Part shown: piece by piece, positions 34,832 through 44,007 of the stretch
Position numbering within the stretch: the first letter of the stretch is position 1
How the letters are laid out: every line of letters starts with the position of its first letter
Source: Citrifermentans bremense
GTDB lineage: Bacteria; Desulfobacterota; Desulfuromonadia; Geobacterales; Geobacteraceae
Direction of reading: 5' to 3'
Length of the DNA: 64,000 nt
Assembly: GCF_014218275.1 (NCBI RefSeq)
Contig: NZ_AP023213.1
Location: 3,264,001 to 3,328,000 of the forward strand
The notes under the pieces: model-generated
What the model was told of the DNA's origin: nothing
What the model saw: the letters and a program-made list of their open reading frames with translations, nothing else
The model's database searches: none
Translations under genes and position numbers: made by a program

Positions 34832-36553
34832 CTACTCGACGAAAGTGACACGGTTGATCTCCTTTATCGTCGTCTCGCCCGCCAGCACCTTGGCGACCGC
34901 GCTCTCCCGCAGGAACATGGTCCCGGCGGCCTTAGCCGCCTTCTTGAGCGCCGCCACCGGCGACTTGGCGATGATCAGCTCCCTGATCTCGTCGTTTAAG
35001 TCCAAAAGCTCCACGATGGCGGAGCGGCCGCGGTACCCGGTGCCGTTGCACTCGTCGCACCCCTGAGCCTCGTAGAGGGTGAGGCCGCGGGCGCTTTCCG
35101 GGTCGATGGCGGACTCGCGCAGCTCCTCGTCGCTCACGGTGACGGGCTTGCGGCAGGCGCGGCAGATCTTCCTGACCAGGCGCTGCGCCATGACGCAGTT
35201 CAGGCAGGCCACGAAGTTGTACGGGTCGATCCCCATGTGGGTGAAGCGGCCGATGACGTCGAAGACGTTGTTGGCGTGCACCGTGGTGAAGACCAGGTGA
35301 CCGGTGAGCGCCGACTGCACCGCGATCTGCGCCGTCTCCGAGTCGCGGATCTCGCCCACCATGATCTTGTCCGGGTCGTGGCGCAGGATGGAGCGCAGCC
35401 CCCGGGCGAAGGTGAGCCCCTTCTTCTCGTTGACCGGGATCTGGGTGATGCCGGAGAGGACGTACTCGACCGGGTCCTCGATGGTGATGATCTTCTCGAG
35501 GCCGGTGTGGATCTCGGTGAGGGCGCCGTAAAGGGTGGTGGTCTTGCCGGAACCGGTAGGCCCGGTGACCAGCACCATGCCGTAGGGCTCCTTGATCATC
35601 TTCCTGAAGCGCTTGATCTCGCGCGACGCCATGCCGAGGGTCTCCAGGGTGAGCCCACGGAGGTCGCTGGCAATGCTTTCCTTGTCGAGGATACGGATGA
35701 CCGCGTCCTCGCCAAAGGCGCTCGGCATGATGGAGACGCGGAAGTCGATGGACTTAGCCCCGATGCGCACCTTGAAGCGGCCGTCCTGCGGGATGCGGCG
35801 CTCAGAGATGTCCAGCTCGCTCATGACCTTGAGACGGGAGATGAGCGGCCCCTGGAAGTGGGAGTCGATGGGGTCGGTCGCCTTGTAGAGGACGCCGTCG
35901 ATGCGGTACTTGATGAGGACGCCGTCCTGGGCGGTCTCGATATGGATATCGGAGGCGCGCCTGGTGAGCGCGTCGAGGATGGTGGAGTTCACCAGCTTGA
36001 TGATGGGACTCGTGTCAGCGGAGACGTTTTCGACCGAGAGGATCTCCTCCCCCTTGTCGGTCTCGGTCACCAGCTGCAGCATGAAGTCCTCGGAGACCTC
36101 CTTCAGCACCCGGCTGGTCCCCTCCCCCCGCTTCAGGTGGTAGGCGATTTCCGATTCGGCGGCCACCTTGAAAAGGAGCGGGCGTTCCAGAAGGAGCGCC
36201 ATCTCGTCCAGCTGCAGCACCGCGGTCGGGTCCGAGATGGCAACGACCAGGAGGTCCCCCTGCAGCTCCAGCGGCACGAAATGGAAGCGGAACATGGTCT
36301 CCGGCGGGATGAAGCTGAAAAGGGACTCGTCCGGCCGGACACCCTTTAAGTCCACGTACTCGAGGCCGAACTGCTCCGCCAGCGCCACGGCCAGGACGAC
36401 GTCGCTGATCAGCCCGTCGGCCAGGCAGATGATGCCCAGGCGCTCCTTGGTGCTCTGCTGCTTGTCCAGCGCGTAGGCGAGCTGGTCCGGGGTCAGGTCC
36501 CCCCGCTCCAAAAGGATGTCGCCCAGTCTTTTCTTGCGGAAAGGTTTCAGCAT
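34832..36553 (-). CDS. gspE: GspE/PilB-type secretion ATPase
   Basis: 573 residues from the ATG at 36553 (AGGAA site). N-terminal MshEN/GspE-N domains (about 8-160, with LGDILLERGDLTPDQLAYAL), then the ATPase core with Walker [10 protein letters not shown] near 333, an Asp box, Walker B and a His box (LTGHLVFTTVHANN). A tetracysteine zinc module (CRAC ... CDEC, about 463-500) is present. It powers pseudopilus assembly. It lies between gspF upstream and pilM downstream. Confidence 0.93.
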   Translation of the reverse strand: MLKPFRKKRLGDILLERGDLTPDQLAYALDKQQSTKERLGIICLADGLISDVVLAVALAEQFGLEYVDLKGVRPDESLFSFIPPETMFRFHFVPLELQGDLLVVAISDPTAVLQLDEMALLLERPLLFKVAAESEIAYHLKRGEGTSRVLKEVSEDFMLQLVTETDKGEEILSVENVSADTSPIIKLVNSTILDALTRRASDIHIETAQDGVLIKYRIDGVLYKATDPIDSHFQGPLISRLKVMSELDISERRIPQDGRFKVRIGAKSIDFRVSIMPSAFGEDAVIRILDKESIASDLRGLTLETLGMASREIKRFRKMIKEPYGMVLVTGPTGSGKTTTLYGALTEIHTGLEKIITIEDPVEYVLSGITQIPVNEKKGLTFARGLRSILRHDPDKIMVGEIRDSETAQIAVQSALTGHLVFTTVHANNVFDVIGRFTHMGIDPYNFVACLNCVMAQRLVRKICRACRKPVTVSDEELRESAIDPESARGLTLYEAQGCDECNGTGYRGRSAIVELLDLNDEIRELIIAKSPVAALKKAAKAAGTMFLRESAVAKVLAGETTIKEINRVTFVE

Positions 36554-36560
36554 GGTTCCT

Positions 36561-37766
36561 CTAGCCGACAGTGCTGGCGATCTTGAAGATCGGCAGGTAC
36601 ATGGTGACGATGATGCCGCCGATGAGCACACCCATGACGATCATGATCGCCGGCTCGATGGAGGTGGTCAGTACATGGAGGTCCCGCTCGATCTCTTCCT
36701 CGAAGTAGTCCGCGATGTCGGAGAGCATCTCCTCCAGGCTCCCGGTGGTCTCGCCGACGGTGAGCATCCGAAGCGCCAGGGGGGGCATCAGCTTCATCCC
36801 TTCCAGCGCCGTGGAGAGCTTGCTCCCCTCCTCCACGCGGTGCACGGCGAGGAGCAGTCCGCGCTCCAGCACCTTGTTGTTCAACGTCCCCACAGACATC
36901 CGCATCGCCTCGACGATCGGGATACCGGAGCCGAGCACGGTTGCCAGGGTGCGGGTGAAGCCTGCCAGCGCGTAGCGGCTGGTGATGGCGCCCAGAAGGG
37001 GGGTCTTGATCTTGAAGCCGTCCACGGTGTAGCGCCCCGACTCGGTCTGCCTCCAGCGCCTGAAGGCGGCGACCCCACCCGCCACGAGGAGCAGCAACAG
37101 CGGCAGGTAATGCCGCAACAGCCCGGTGAAATTGATCAAAATCTGTGTCGGCATCGGCAGGGCCGCACCGGAATCCGCGTAGATGGTGCTGAAGGTCGGC
37201 ACCACGTAGATGAGCAAAAGGCTGACCGCCACCGCCGCGACCGTGACCAGGATGGCGGGGTAGATGAGCGCGCCGATGACCTTGCCGCGGAACCCCTCGG
37301 TCCTTTTCAAAAAGGCGATGTAGCGGCGGATGGTCTGCGGCAGGTCGCCGGTCCGCTCGCCGGCGCGGATCGACGCGATGTAGAGATGGGGAAACACCCG
37401 CGGGAACTTTTCGAACGCGGCGGAAAGCGCTATCCCCCCTTTTACGTCTTCGCGGATCGCCGACAGTATCTCGTTCAACTTCCCGCCCCCGGACTCGAGG
37501 ATGGTGTCGAGCGCCTGGAGGATGGGGAGCCCAGCCTTTAGCAGCACCAGGAGCTCCTGGTTGAACAAAAGGAGCTCCTTGTTGCCGATCTTCTTGCGCC
37601 CGATCCCCGACTCCAAAAGGAACTGGAACGGCTTCTTGCGCAGTTCGAAGACGACGTAACCCTGCTCTTCCAGGCTCTGCCGGAGCAGAACTGCGTTGAC
37701 CGCGTCGAGCTCCTTGACCAGAACCTTGCCGTCCGAGGCGCCTATTTTACAGGTAAAAACGGGCAT
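36561..37766 (-). CDS. gspF: GspF/PilC-type inner-membrane platform protein
   Basis: About 401 residues from MPVFTCKIG; a TTG seven codons upstream is possible. Two repeated GspF domains (about 65-190 and 265-390, each with a RAGERTG- or TVGETTGSLEEML-like motif) and three TM segments (about 165-190, 215-240, 370-395). It is the first gene of the secretion operon and ends eight bases before gspE. No clear ribosome site precedes the ATG. Confidence 0.9.
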   Translation of the reverse strand: MPVFTCKIGASDGKVLVKELDAVNAVLLRQSLEEQGYVVFELRKKPFQFLLESGIGRKKIGNKELLLFNQELLVLLKAGLPILQALDTILESGGGKLNEILSAIREDVKGGIALSAAFEKFPRVFPHLYIASIRAGERTGDLPQTIRRYIAFLKRTEGFRGKVIGALIYPAILVTVAAVAVSLLLIYVVPTFSTIYADSGAALPMPTQILINFTGLLRHYLPLLLLLVAGGVAAFRRWRQTESGRYTVDGFKIKTPLLGAITSRYALAGFTRTLATVLGSGIPIVEAMRMSVGTLNNKVLERGLLLAVHRVEEGSKLSTALEGMKLMPPLALRMLTVGETTGSLEEMLSDIADYFEEEIERDLHVLTTSIEPAIMIVMGVLIGGIIVTMYLPIFKIASTVG

Positions 37767-37838
37767 AAGGCAATATGAGTACCACAAAAGTGGCTGAATT
37801 AAAACCTCAAAAGAAAACCGGTTCTGTCTACGCCGGCG

Positions 37839-38024
37839 TCAGGCCTGGGTCATGCCGATCACCCAGGCGGCGAAACAGATCAAGGCTCCCGCCCCCCATT
37901 TCACTGCCGCCAGGCGGTCGAAGCGGTCCCGTGCCGGAAAGGCCTTCAGGATCAGCAAAATGGTGCAGGCTACGAAGCCCCAGAGCCCGCCGAGACAGAC
38001 CAGGGACCAAAGCGCGTCGCTCAT
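37839..38024 (-). CDS. Small two-TM membrane protein, unknown function
   Basis: 61 residues. Two hydrophobic segments (about 7-26 and 42-58) with a basic loop AFPARDRFDRLAAVKW between them. A GGGGGGTG site precedes the ATG, which overlaps the stop of the glycosyltransferase gene (ATGA), so it is probably co-translated with it. No family recognised. By position it may assist the polyprenol glycosyltransferase, as small membrane partners do elsewhere; this is only inference. Confidence 0.65.
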   Translation of the reverse strand: MSDALWSLVCLGGLWGFVACTILLILKAFPARDRFDRLAAVKWGAGALICFAAWVIGMTQA

Positions 38025-38851
38025 GACACCCCCCGTTCTGGCAAAAGGCCTCGCAGAAGCGACCCTAACTTCAGCTTCCAGACCATGACCACAGCCTCGC
38101 GCACGATCCTCTTCGACATCTTCGAAGTCCCGGCGTGCCGGTCTATGAAGATGATGGGGACCTCGCTGATGCTAAACCCCTTCTCCTTGACGCGGTAGTT
38201 CATCTCGATCTGGAAGGAGTAGCCGTCCGAACGGACCTTGGCGAGATCGATCGCCTTCAGCGTTTCGGCGCGGAAGCACTTGAAGCCGCTGGTGCAGTCG
38301 GAGATGGTGAGGCCGGTGATGACGCGCGTGTAGACGCTGGCGAAGTAGCTCAGCATGAGGCGGCGCAGCGGCCAGTTCACCACGCTTACCCCGTTCAGGT
38401 AGCGGGAGCCGATGACCAGGTCGGAGCGCCTCAGCTCCTCGAAGAAATAGGGGATCACCGCGGGATCGTGGGAGAAATCGGCGTCCATCTGCACCACCGC
38501 GTCGGCCCCAAGCGAAAGCGCGCGGGCGAAGCCTTCCCGGTAGGCGGACCCAAGCCCAAGCTTCCCCTTACGGTGCAGCACCGTCACCCGGCCGGTCTCA
38601 GCCGCCAGCGCCTCGGCCACCTCTCCGGTGCCGTCCGGCGAGTTGTCGTCCACCACCAGCAATTCCAGCGAGGGGTCTAGGGAAAGTACCTGCCGGGCCA
38701 ACCGCTCCAAGTTGTCCCTTTCGTTGTAGGTGGGTATCACCACGATCGGTTTGATGGGCTTCAAGAGGACTCGCTTTCTTTTGACTAGAGATGACCGGAA
38801 AAAGACAAAAAAAGGGCCCAGCCGGGGCGCGCTGCGCCTGGGTTGGGACAT
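38021..38851 (-). CDS. Polyprenol-monophosphomannose synthase type glycosyltransferase (GT2)
   Basis: 276 residues from the ATG at 38851. It has the GT2/DPM1 core: PIVVIPTYNERDNLERLA, the nucleotide loop VVDDNSPDGTGEVAEAL, and the metal motif QMDADFSHDPAVIPYF; the C-terminal SKMSKRIVREAVVMVWKLK is family-typical, without the DPM1 TM tail. It should transfer a sugar from GDP- or UDP-sugar to polyprenyl phosphate. The start is uncertain: the family normally begins close to PIVVIP (a TTG at 38764 fits), but the only good promoter (38858-38886) fires just at 38851, giving a leaderless message. Confidence 0.78.
   Translation of the reverse strand: MSQPRRSAPRLGPFFVFFRSSLVKRKRVLLKPIKPIVVIPTYNERDNLERLARQVLSLDPSLELLVVDDNSPDGTGEVAEALAAETGRVTVLHRKGKLGLGSAYREGFARALSLGADAVVQMDADFSHDPAVIPYFFEELRRSDLVIGSRYLNGVSVVNWPLRRLMLSYFASVYTRVITGLTISDCTSGFKCFRAETLKAIDLAKVRSDGYSFQIEMNYRVKEKGFSISEVPIIFIDRHAGTSKMSKRIVREAVVMVWKLKLGSLLRGLLPERGVS
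38800..38843 (-). terminator. Terminator-like hairpin near the start of the glycosyltransferase frame
   Basis: On the minus strand, CCCA and GGCGC arms pair with GCGCC and TGGG, followed by CCC and a run of seven U. It lies between the promoter at 38858-38886 and the family-conserved start of the glycosyltransferase. It may act as an attenuator or be part of the N-terminal coding sequence. Confidence 0.5.
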
Positions 38852-38857
38852 CGCAGA

Positions 38858-38886
38858 GAATAAACGATTTGCCTCGGGCAAGTCAA
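38858..38886 (-). promoter_or_regulatory. Promoter candidate for the glycosyltransferase
   Basis: -35 TTGACT (38886-38881), a 17-base spacer, and -10 TTATTC (38863-38858). The expected transcription start falls at or next to the ATG at 38851. Confidence 0.5.
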
Positions 38887-38942
38887 GACAAAGGGGCGCA
38901 GGCTGAGCCGGTCAGGCTGCTGCAGTTTCGGCGCTGGCGGGA

Positions 38943-38990
38943 GCAAAGGGAAAAAGAAAAAGGGAAGATCGCATCTGCGATCTTCCCTTT
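38943..38990 (-). terminator. Terminator of the tRNA-Asp/Val/Asp cluster
   Basis: A long stem (38959-38972 with 38977-38990, AAAGGGAAGATCGC pairing with GCGATCTTCCCTTT) ending in a minus-strand U-rich run. It begins four bases after the last tRNA. Confidence 0.9.
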
Positions 38991-38993
38991 CAA

Positions 38994-39070
38994 TGGCGGG
39001 GTTGACGGGGCTCGAACCCGCGACTTCCAGCGTGACAGGCTGGCACTCTAACCGACTGAGCTACAACCCC
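38994..39070 (-). tRNA. tRNA-Asp (GTC), copy 1
   Basis: A 77-base cloverleaf: acceptor GGGGTTG, D-arm GCTCAGTCGGTTAGAGT, anticodon loop CTGTCAC (GTC), T-arm GCGGGTTCGAGCCCCGT, encoded CCA. Identical in sequence to the copy at 39255-39331. Confidence 0.97.
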
Positions 39071-39166
39071 AAGACTTCAAGACGGTTCGACGTTCAAAGA
39101 CGTCAACCGTCCCGTTCCTGGGTTCTTGGTTCCAACGTTAATGGTTGAACCTTGAACTTTTTCTTT

Positions 39167-39242
39167 TGGTGGGTGAAGAGGGGATCGAACCCCCGACATC
39201 CAGCTTGTAAGGCTGGCGCTCTCCCAGCTGAGCTATTCACCC
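39167..39242 (-). tRNA. tRNA-Val (TAC)
   Basis: A 76-base cloverleaf: acceptor GGGTGAA, anticodon loop CTTACAA (TAC), T-arm GGGGGTTCGATCCCCTC, discriminator A and encoded CCA. It lies between the two tRNA-Asp copies. Confidence 0.97.
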
Positions 39243-39254
39243 TTTAGATATGTA

Positions 39255-39331
39255 TGGCGGGGTTGACGGGGCTCGAACCCGCGACTTCCAGCGTGACAGG
39301 CTGGCACTCTAACCGACTGAGCTACAACCCC
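39255..39331 (-). tRNA. tRNA-Asp (GTC), copy 2
   Basis: The same 77-base sequence as copy 1. It begins 20 bases after the hup stop with no room for its own promoter, so it is probably cut from the hup transcript. Confidence 0.97.
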
Positions 39332-39351
39332 GCATGTACAACTTTTCTGCT

Positions 39352-39627
39352 TTAGCTGTTTACCAGGTCCTTCAGCGTGTTCCCCGGCTTGAACTTCGGC
39401 GCTGCCGAAGCGGCGATCTCGATCTTCTTGCCGGTCTGCGGGTTCTGGCCGGTCCTCGCGGCGCGCTGCGCGACGCTGAAGGTGCCGAAGCCGACGAGGG
39501 TGACCTTATCGCCTGCTGCGAGGCAGTTGGTCAGCGCGTCCAAAATTCCCATGAGGGACTTCTCAGCATCGACCTTGGTTAACTGGGCTTCTTCTGCTAT
39601 GGCGCTTACCAGCTCTGCCTTATTCAT
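39352..39627 (-). CDS. hup: HU-family DNA-binding protein
   Basis: A nucleoid protein that bends DNA. 91 residues from the ATG at 39627 (GGGAGGAG site). It has the DNA-binding arm signature GFGTFSVAQRAARTGQNPQTG and a C-terminal FKPGNTLKDLVN. It has its own promoter (39663-39692), follows lon, and is followed on the same strand by the tRNA cluster. Confidence 0.95.
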   Translation of the reverse strand: MNKAELVSAIAEEAQLTKVDAEKSLMGILDALTNCLAAGDKVTLVGFGTFSVAQRAARTGQNPQTGKKIEIAASAAPKFKPGNTLKDLVNS

Positions 39628-39662
39628 TGCTCCTCCCGGTCTGCATCGCAAAGTGAAGACAT

Positions 39663-39692
39663 CTTATACCAGAGCCCCGTCGCGGCTGTCAA
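39663..39692 (-). promoter_or_regulatory. hup promoter
   Basis: -35 TTGACA (39692-39687), an 18-base spacer, and -10 TATAAG (39668-39663), about 36 bases before the hup ATG. It probably also drives the tRNA cluster. Confidence 0.7.
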
Positions 39693-39714
39693 TCTTTTTT
39701 CTGCGGCTTTTTTT

Positions 39715-42135
39715 CTAATGTGGCACAACTGAATTTTCGGCCACGGCGACGGTCGCATCGCCGTAGAGCGCGGCCGGAGCGAGCCCGACCGGTGCGAGCA
39801 GCGCGTACCCCAGCACCTCGTCCATGTGGGCCACCGGGTGCACGGTGATGCCGGCGCGGATCTCCTTGGGGATCTCCGCCAGGTCCTTCTCGTTCTCCTT
39901 GGGGATCAGCACGGTCCGGATCCCCCCACGCCCTGCCGCTAGAAGCTTCTCCTTGAGGCCGCCGATGGGGAGCACCGTGCCGCGCAGGGTCACCTCGCCG
40001 GTCATGGCGATGTCGCGCCTCACCGGCCTCCTGGTGAGCGCCGAGGTGAGCGCGCAGGCCATGGCTATGCCGGCCGAAGGGCCGTCCTTGGGTATCGCCC
40101 CTTCCGGGACGTGAATGTGGATGTCCAGGTGCTGGTAGAAGTCCTTGGCGAAGCCGAGCAGCTCCCCTCGCGAGCGGACGTAGGTCATCGCCGCCTGCGC
40201 CGACTCCTGCATCACCTCGCCGAGCTTCCCGGTCACGGTCAGCTTACCCTTGCCCGGCAGGGACACCACCTCGATGTTCAGGAGCTCCCCACCCACCTCG
40301 GTCCAGGCAAGGCCGGTCACGAGCCCGACGGCGTCCTCGAGCCCGGCCTCCCCGTACTTGAACCGGGGTGCGCCCAGGTAGCCGGCTATCTGGCGCGGCT
40401 GCACGGTGCGGCGCAGTTTCCCGCCGCCTGCCACGGCGAAGGCGATCTTGCGGCAGATGGAGCCGATCTCGCGCTCCAGGTTCCTCACCCCCGCCTCGCG
40501 GGTGTAGCGGCGCACCAGCTCAAGGACCGCCGAGTCGGTGAAGCCGACCCCCTTCCCGGCTAGCCCGTTGGCGGCCGCCTGCTTGGGGACCAGGTACTCG
40601 CGCGCGATGGCGAGCTTCTCGTGCTCGGTGTAGCCGTCCAGCCGCACCACCTCCATGCGGTCCAGAAGCGGCCTCGGTATGGTGTGGCTGGAATTGGCAG
40701 TGGTGATGAACATAACCTGCGAGAGGTCGTAGTCCAGGTCGAGGAAATGGTCGTTGAAGCAGTGGTTCTGCTCCGGGTCGAGCACCTCCAGAAGCGCCGA
40801 GGCCGGGTCGCCGCGGAAGTCCGAGCTCATCTTGTCGATCTCGTCCAGAAGGAACACGGGGTTCGACGAACCGCACTTCTTGAGCGACTGGATGATCCGC
40901 CCGGGCATGGCGCCGACGTAGGTGCGCCGGTGCCCCCTGATCTCGGCCTCGTCGCGCACCCCACCCAGCGAGATCTTGACGAAGTCGCGGCCGGTCGCCT
41001 TGGCGACGGAGCGGGCAAGCGAAGTCTTGCCGACGCCGGGGGGACCTACCAGGCAGAGGATGGGACCCTTCATCCCCGGCGCCAGCGCGTTCACCGCCAG
41101 GAACTCCAGGATCCTGAGCTTCACCTTCTCCAGGCCGTAGTGGTCCGCGTCCAGCCGTTCCCGGGCCACCTTGAGCTCACGGTTCTCCTCGGCGTAGGCA
41201 CCCCAGGGAAGCGCCAAGAGCCACTCCACGTAGTTGCGCACCACCGATGCCTCGGCCGACATGGGGGACATGAACTTCAGCTTCTTGATCTCGCTTTGAA
41301 TCTTCTGCTTCGCCTCGGGGGAGAGGGGGAGCTTGGCCGCCTTCGCCTCCAGGGTGCGCAGCTCCTGCTTGAACTCGTCCTTCCCTCCCAGTTCCTTCTG
41401 GATCGCCCTGATCTGCTCGTTCAGGTAGTAATCCTTCTGGGTCTTCTCCATCTGCTTCTTGACCCTGGCGTGGATCTTCTTCTCGATCTGCAGGATCTCG
41501 ATCTCCGCCCCCATGAGCGACAACAGGCGCTCCATGCGGCGGGCAGGCTGCACCGCGGCCAGAAGCTCCTGCTTCTGCGCCACCTTGAGGTTCAGGTGCG
41601 GGGCGATGGAGTCGGCAAGGCGCGAGGGGTCGGCGATCGCCTGCACCGTCTGCAGGAGCTCGGACGGGACCGAGCTGTTGAGCTCCGCGTAGCTCTCGAA
41701 GGAGGCGAGCACGCCGCGCTTCAGCGCCTCGTTCTCGCTGTCGTTGCCGCTTTGCTCCTCGAGCACCTCGACCTCGACCTCGAAGTATTCGCTGTTGTCG
41801 GAGAAGGAGGCGATGGAGCCGCGCCGCTTCCCTTCCACCAGCACCTTGACGGTCCCGTCGGGGAGCTTCAGGAGCTGGATCACCTGGCAGAGCGTCCCGA
41901 CCGTGTAGATGTCGCCGGGCTCAGGGTCCTCAGTCTTCGCGTTTTTCTGCGTGGCCAAAAGGATCAGCTTGTCGTTTTGCGCCATGGCCGCCTCTAGGGC
42001 GAGCACCGACTTCTCCCTTCCCACGAAGAGGGGAATCACCATGTGCGGGAAGATAACTATGTCCCTTAATGGAAAGAGAGGGAATCTTTCCGGATTCCCC
42101 CTCTTTTTACCTCTGGTTCTGGCTTTCTCAGTCAT
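39715..42135 (-). CDS. lon: ATP-dependent protease La
   Basis: A cytoplasmic AAA+ serine/lysine protease for misfolded and regulatory proteins. 806 residues: LON N-terminal domain (about 18-210), helical region, AAA+ core with Walker A GPPGVGKT and Walker B LLDEIDKM, and a protease domain with Ser687 in PKDGPSAG and Lys730 in [15 protein letters not shown]. It starts 14 bases after clpX, in the tig-clpP-clpX-lon order. Confidence 0.97.
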   Translation of the reverse strand: MTEKARTRGKKRGNPERFPLFPLRDIVIFPHMVIPLFVGREKSVLALEAAMAQNDKLILLATQKNAKTEDPEPGDIYTVGTLCQVIQLLKLPDGTVKVLVEGKRRGSIASFSDNSEYFEVEVEVLEEQSGNDSENEALKRGVLASFESYAELNSSVPSELLQTVQAIADPSRLADSIAPHLNLKVAQKQELLAAVQPARRMERLLSLMGAEIEILQIEKKIHARVKKQMEKTQKDYYLNEQIRAIQKELGGKDEFKQELRTLEAKAAKLPLSPEAKQKIQSEIKKLKFMSPMSAEASVVRNYVEWLLALPWGAYAEENRELKVARERLDADHYGLEKVKLRILEFLAVNALAPGMKGPILCLVGPPGVGKTSLARSVAKATGRDFVKISLGGVRDEAEIRGHRRTYVGAMPGRIIQSLKKCGSSNPVFLLDEIDKMSSDFRGDPASALLEVLDPEQNHCFNDHFLDLDYDLSQVMFITTANSSHTIPRPLLDRMEVVRLDGYTEHEKLAIAREYLVPKQAAANGLAGKGVGFTDSAVLELVRRYTREAGVRNLEREIGSICRKIAFAVAGGGKLRRTVQPRQIAGYLGAPRFKYGEAGLEDAVGLVTGLAWTEVGGELLNIEVVSLPGKGKLTVTGKLGEVMQESAQAAMTYVRSRGELLGFAKDFYQHLDIHIHVPEGAIPKDGPSAGIAMACALTSALTRRPVRRDIAMTGEVTLRGTVLPIGGLKEKLLAAGRGGIRTVLIPKENEKDLAEIPKEIRAGITVHPVAHMDEVLGYALLAPVGLAPAALYGDATVAVAENSVVPH

Positions 42136-42149
42136 GTTTTCCTGTATGC

Positions 42150-43403
42150 TCAGGCGCTTTCCGCCACGTTCTCGTAGACGATGATCGGCTTTTCCTTGCT
42201 GTAGATCACCTCTTCGTTGATGACCACTTCCTTCACCATGCTCTGGGACGGGATCTCGTACATGATGTCGAGCATGGCGTTTTCGAGGATGGAGCGCAGG
42301 CCGCGGGCGCCGGTCTTTCTCTTCAGTGCTTCCCGCGCTATGGCGACCAGCGAGCCGTCGGTGAACTTCAGCTTCACGTGCTCCATGTCGAAGAGCTTCT
42401 GGTACTGCTTGATGAGCGCGTTCTTGGGTTCCTTGAGGATCTGGACCATCGCCTCCTCGTCCAGCTCGGAGAGCGAGGCGAGCATCGGGAGACGACCAAC
42501 GAACTCGGGGATGAAGCCGAACTTCAGGAGGTCCTCCGGGGTCACCCCGGCCAAAAGCTCCCCTGCCTTCTTCTCCACCTTCTTCTTCACGTCGGCGCCG
42601 AAGCCAAGCGTCTTAACCCCGATCCTCTGCTGGATGATGCTGTCCAGCCCAGGGAAGGCCCCGCCGCAGATGAACAGGATGTTGGTGGTGTCCACCTTGA
42701 GGAACTCCTGCTGCGGGTGCTTGCGCCCGCCCTTGGGGGGTACGCTCGCAACTGTCCCCTCGATGATCTTCAAAAGGGCCTGCTGCACCCCCTCGCCCGA
42801 GACGTCGCGGGTGATGGAGGGGGAGTCGGACTTCCTGGCGATCTTGTCGATCTCGTCGATGTAGATGATCCCCTTCTGCGCCTTCTCGACGTCGTAGTCG
42901 GACGCCTGCAAAAGGGTGAGGATGATGTTCTCGACGTCCTCGCCCACGTACCCCGCCTCGGTGAGGTTGGTGGCGTCCGCCATGGCGAAGGGGACCTTGA
43001 GGATGCGGGCAAGGGTCTGCGCCAGGAGCGTCTTGCCGCTGCCGGTTGGGCCCAGGAGCAGGATGTTGCTCTTCTGCATCTCGACGTCGCCCGGCTTAAC
43101 CGCGGCCTCGACCCTCTTGTAGTGGTTGTACACGGCGACGGCCAGGACCTTCTTGGCCCGGGACTGGCCGATCACGTACTCGTCGAGGACTTCCTTGATC
43201 TCCTGCGGCTTGGGAAGTTTCCTCACGTCGGTTGCGGAGGCATCCTCCAGCTTGGACTCCTCCGCGATGATGTCGTTGCAAAGCTCGATGCACTCGTCGC
43301 AGATGTAGACCGTGGGCCCCGCAATCAACTTCTTTACCTCTTCCTGGCTCTTCCCGCAAAAGGAACAGATCAGCGTGTCGGAACGGTCATCTCTTCTGCT
43401 CAA
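42150..43403 (-). CDS. clpX: ATP-dependent Clp protease ATP-binding subunit ClpX
   Basis: The unfoldase that feeds ClpP. 417 residues. An N-terminal C4 zinc-binding domain (Cys13, Cys16, Cys35, Cys38), Walker A GPTGSGKT, Walker [12 protein letters not shown], the pore loop GYVGEDVE, and the IGF-type ClpP contact loop region ([11 protein letters not shown]). The ATG overlaps the clpP stop by four bases, so the partners are translationally coupled. Confidence 0.97.
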   Translation of the reverse strand: MSRRDDRSDTLICSFCGKSQEEVKKLIAGPTVYICDECIELCNDIIAEESKLEDASATDVRKLPKPQEIKEVLDEYVIGQSRAKKVLAVAVYNHYKRVEAAVKPGDVEMQKSNILLLGPTGSGKTLLAQTLARILKVPFAMADATNLTEAGYVGEDVENIILTLLQASDYDVEKAQKGIIYIDEIDKIARKSDSPSITRDVSGEGVQQALLKIIEGTVASVPPKGGRKHPQQEFLKVDTTNILFICGGAFPGLDSIIQQRIGVKTLGFGADVKKKVEKKAGELLAGVTPEDLLKFGFIPEFVGRLPMLASLSELDEEAMVQILKEPKNALIKQYQKLFDMEHVKLKFTDGSLVAIAREALKRKTGARGLRSILENAMLDIMYEIPSQSMVKEVVINEEVIYSKEKPIIVYENVAESA

Positions 43404-44005
43404 TTGGCACCTCCGGTGACGACATTTCTAGTCACGATAGCATCAACGATGCCGTAGTTCATCGCTTCTTCGCCCGACATGAAGTAGTCGCGCTCCGTGT
43501 CGGCCGTTACCTTCTCGACGCTCTGGCCGGTGTGCTCGGCCAAAAGCGCGTTCAGTTGATCCTTCATGCGCAGGATCTCTTTGGCGTGGATATGGATGTC
43601 CGTCGCCTGCCCCTGGAAACCGCCCAGGGGCTGGTGGATCATGATGCGCGAGTTGACCAGGGAGAACCTTTTCCCCTTCTCCCCGCCGGAGAGAAGGAAC
43701 GCCCCCATGGAGGCGGCCTGCCCGACGCAGATGGTGGAGACCGGCGCCTTGATGTAGCGCATGGTGTCGTAGATGGCCATGCCGGCGGTAACCACGCCGC
43801 CGGGGGAGTTGATGTAGAGGTGGATATCCTTGTCCGGGTCCTCGGCCTCGAGGAAGAGGAGCTGCGCTATCACCAGGTTCGCGACGTTGTCGTCGATGCC
43901 GCCGCCCAGGAAGATGATCCTGTCCTTCAGAAGGCGCGAGTAGATGTCGTAGGACCTCTCTCCCCGGCCGGTCTGCTCCACTACTATCGGTACAAGCATG
44001 GACAC
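43400..44005 (-). CDS. clpP: ATP-dependent Clp protease proteolytic subunit ClpP
   Basis: The tetradecameric serine protease core. 201 residues. The catalytic Ser99 is in [11 protein letters not shown], His124 in MIHQPLGG, and the Asp near 172 in [32 protein letters not shown] is the N-terminal axial loop region. It lies two bases after tig and overlaps clpX. Confidence 0.97.
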   Translation of the reverse strand: MSMLVPIVVEQTGRGERSYDIYSRLLKDRIIFLGGGIDDNVANLVIAQLLFLEAEDPDKDIHLYINSPGGVVTAGMAIYDTMRYIKAPVSTICVGQAASMGAFLLSGGEKGKRFSLVNSRIMIHQPLGGFQGQATDIHIHAKEILRMKDQLNALLAEHTGQSVEKVTADTERDYFMSGEEAMNYGIVDAIVTRNVVTGGAN

Positions 44006-44007
44006 TC

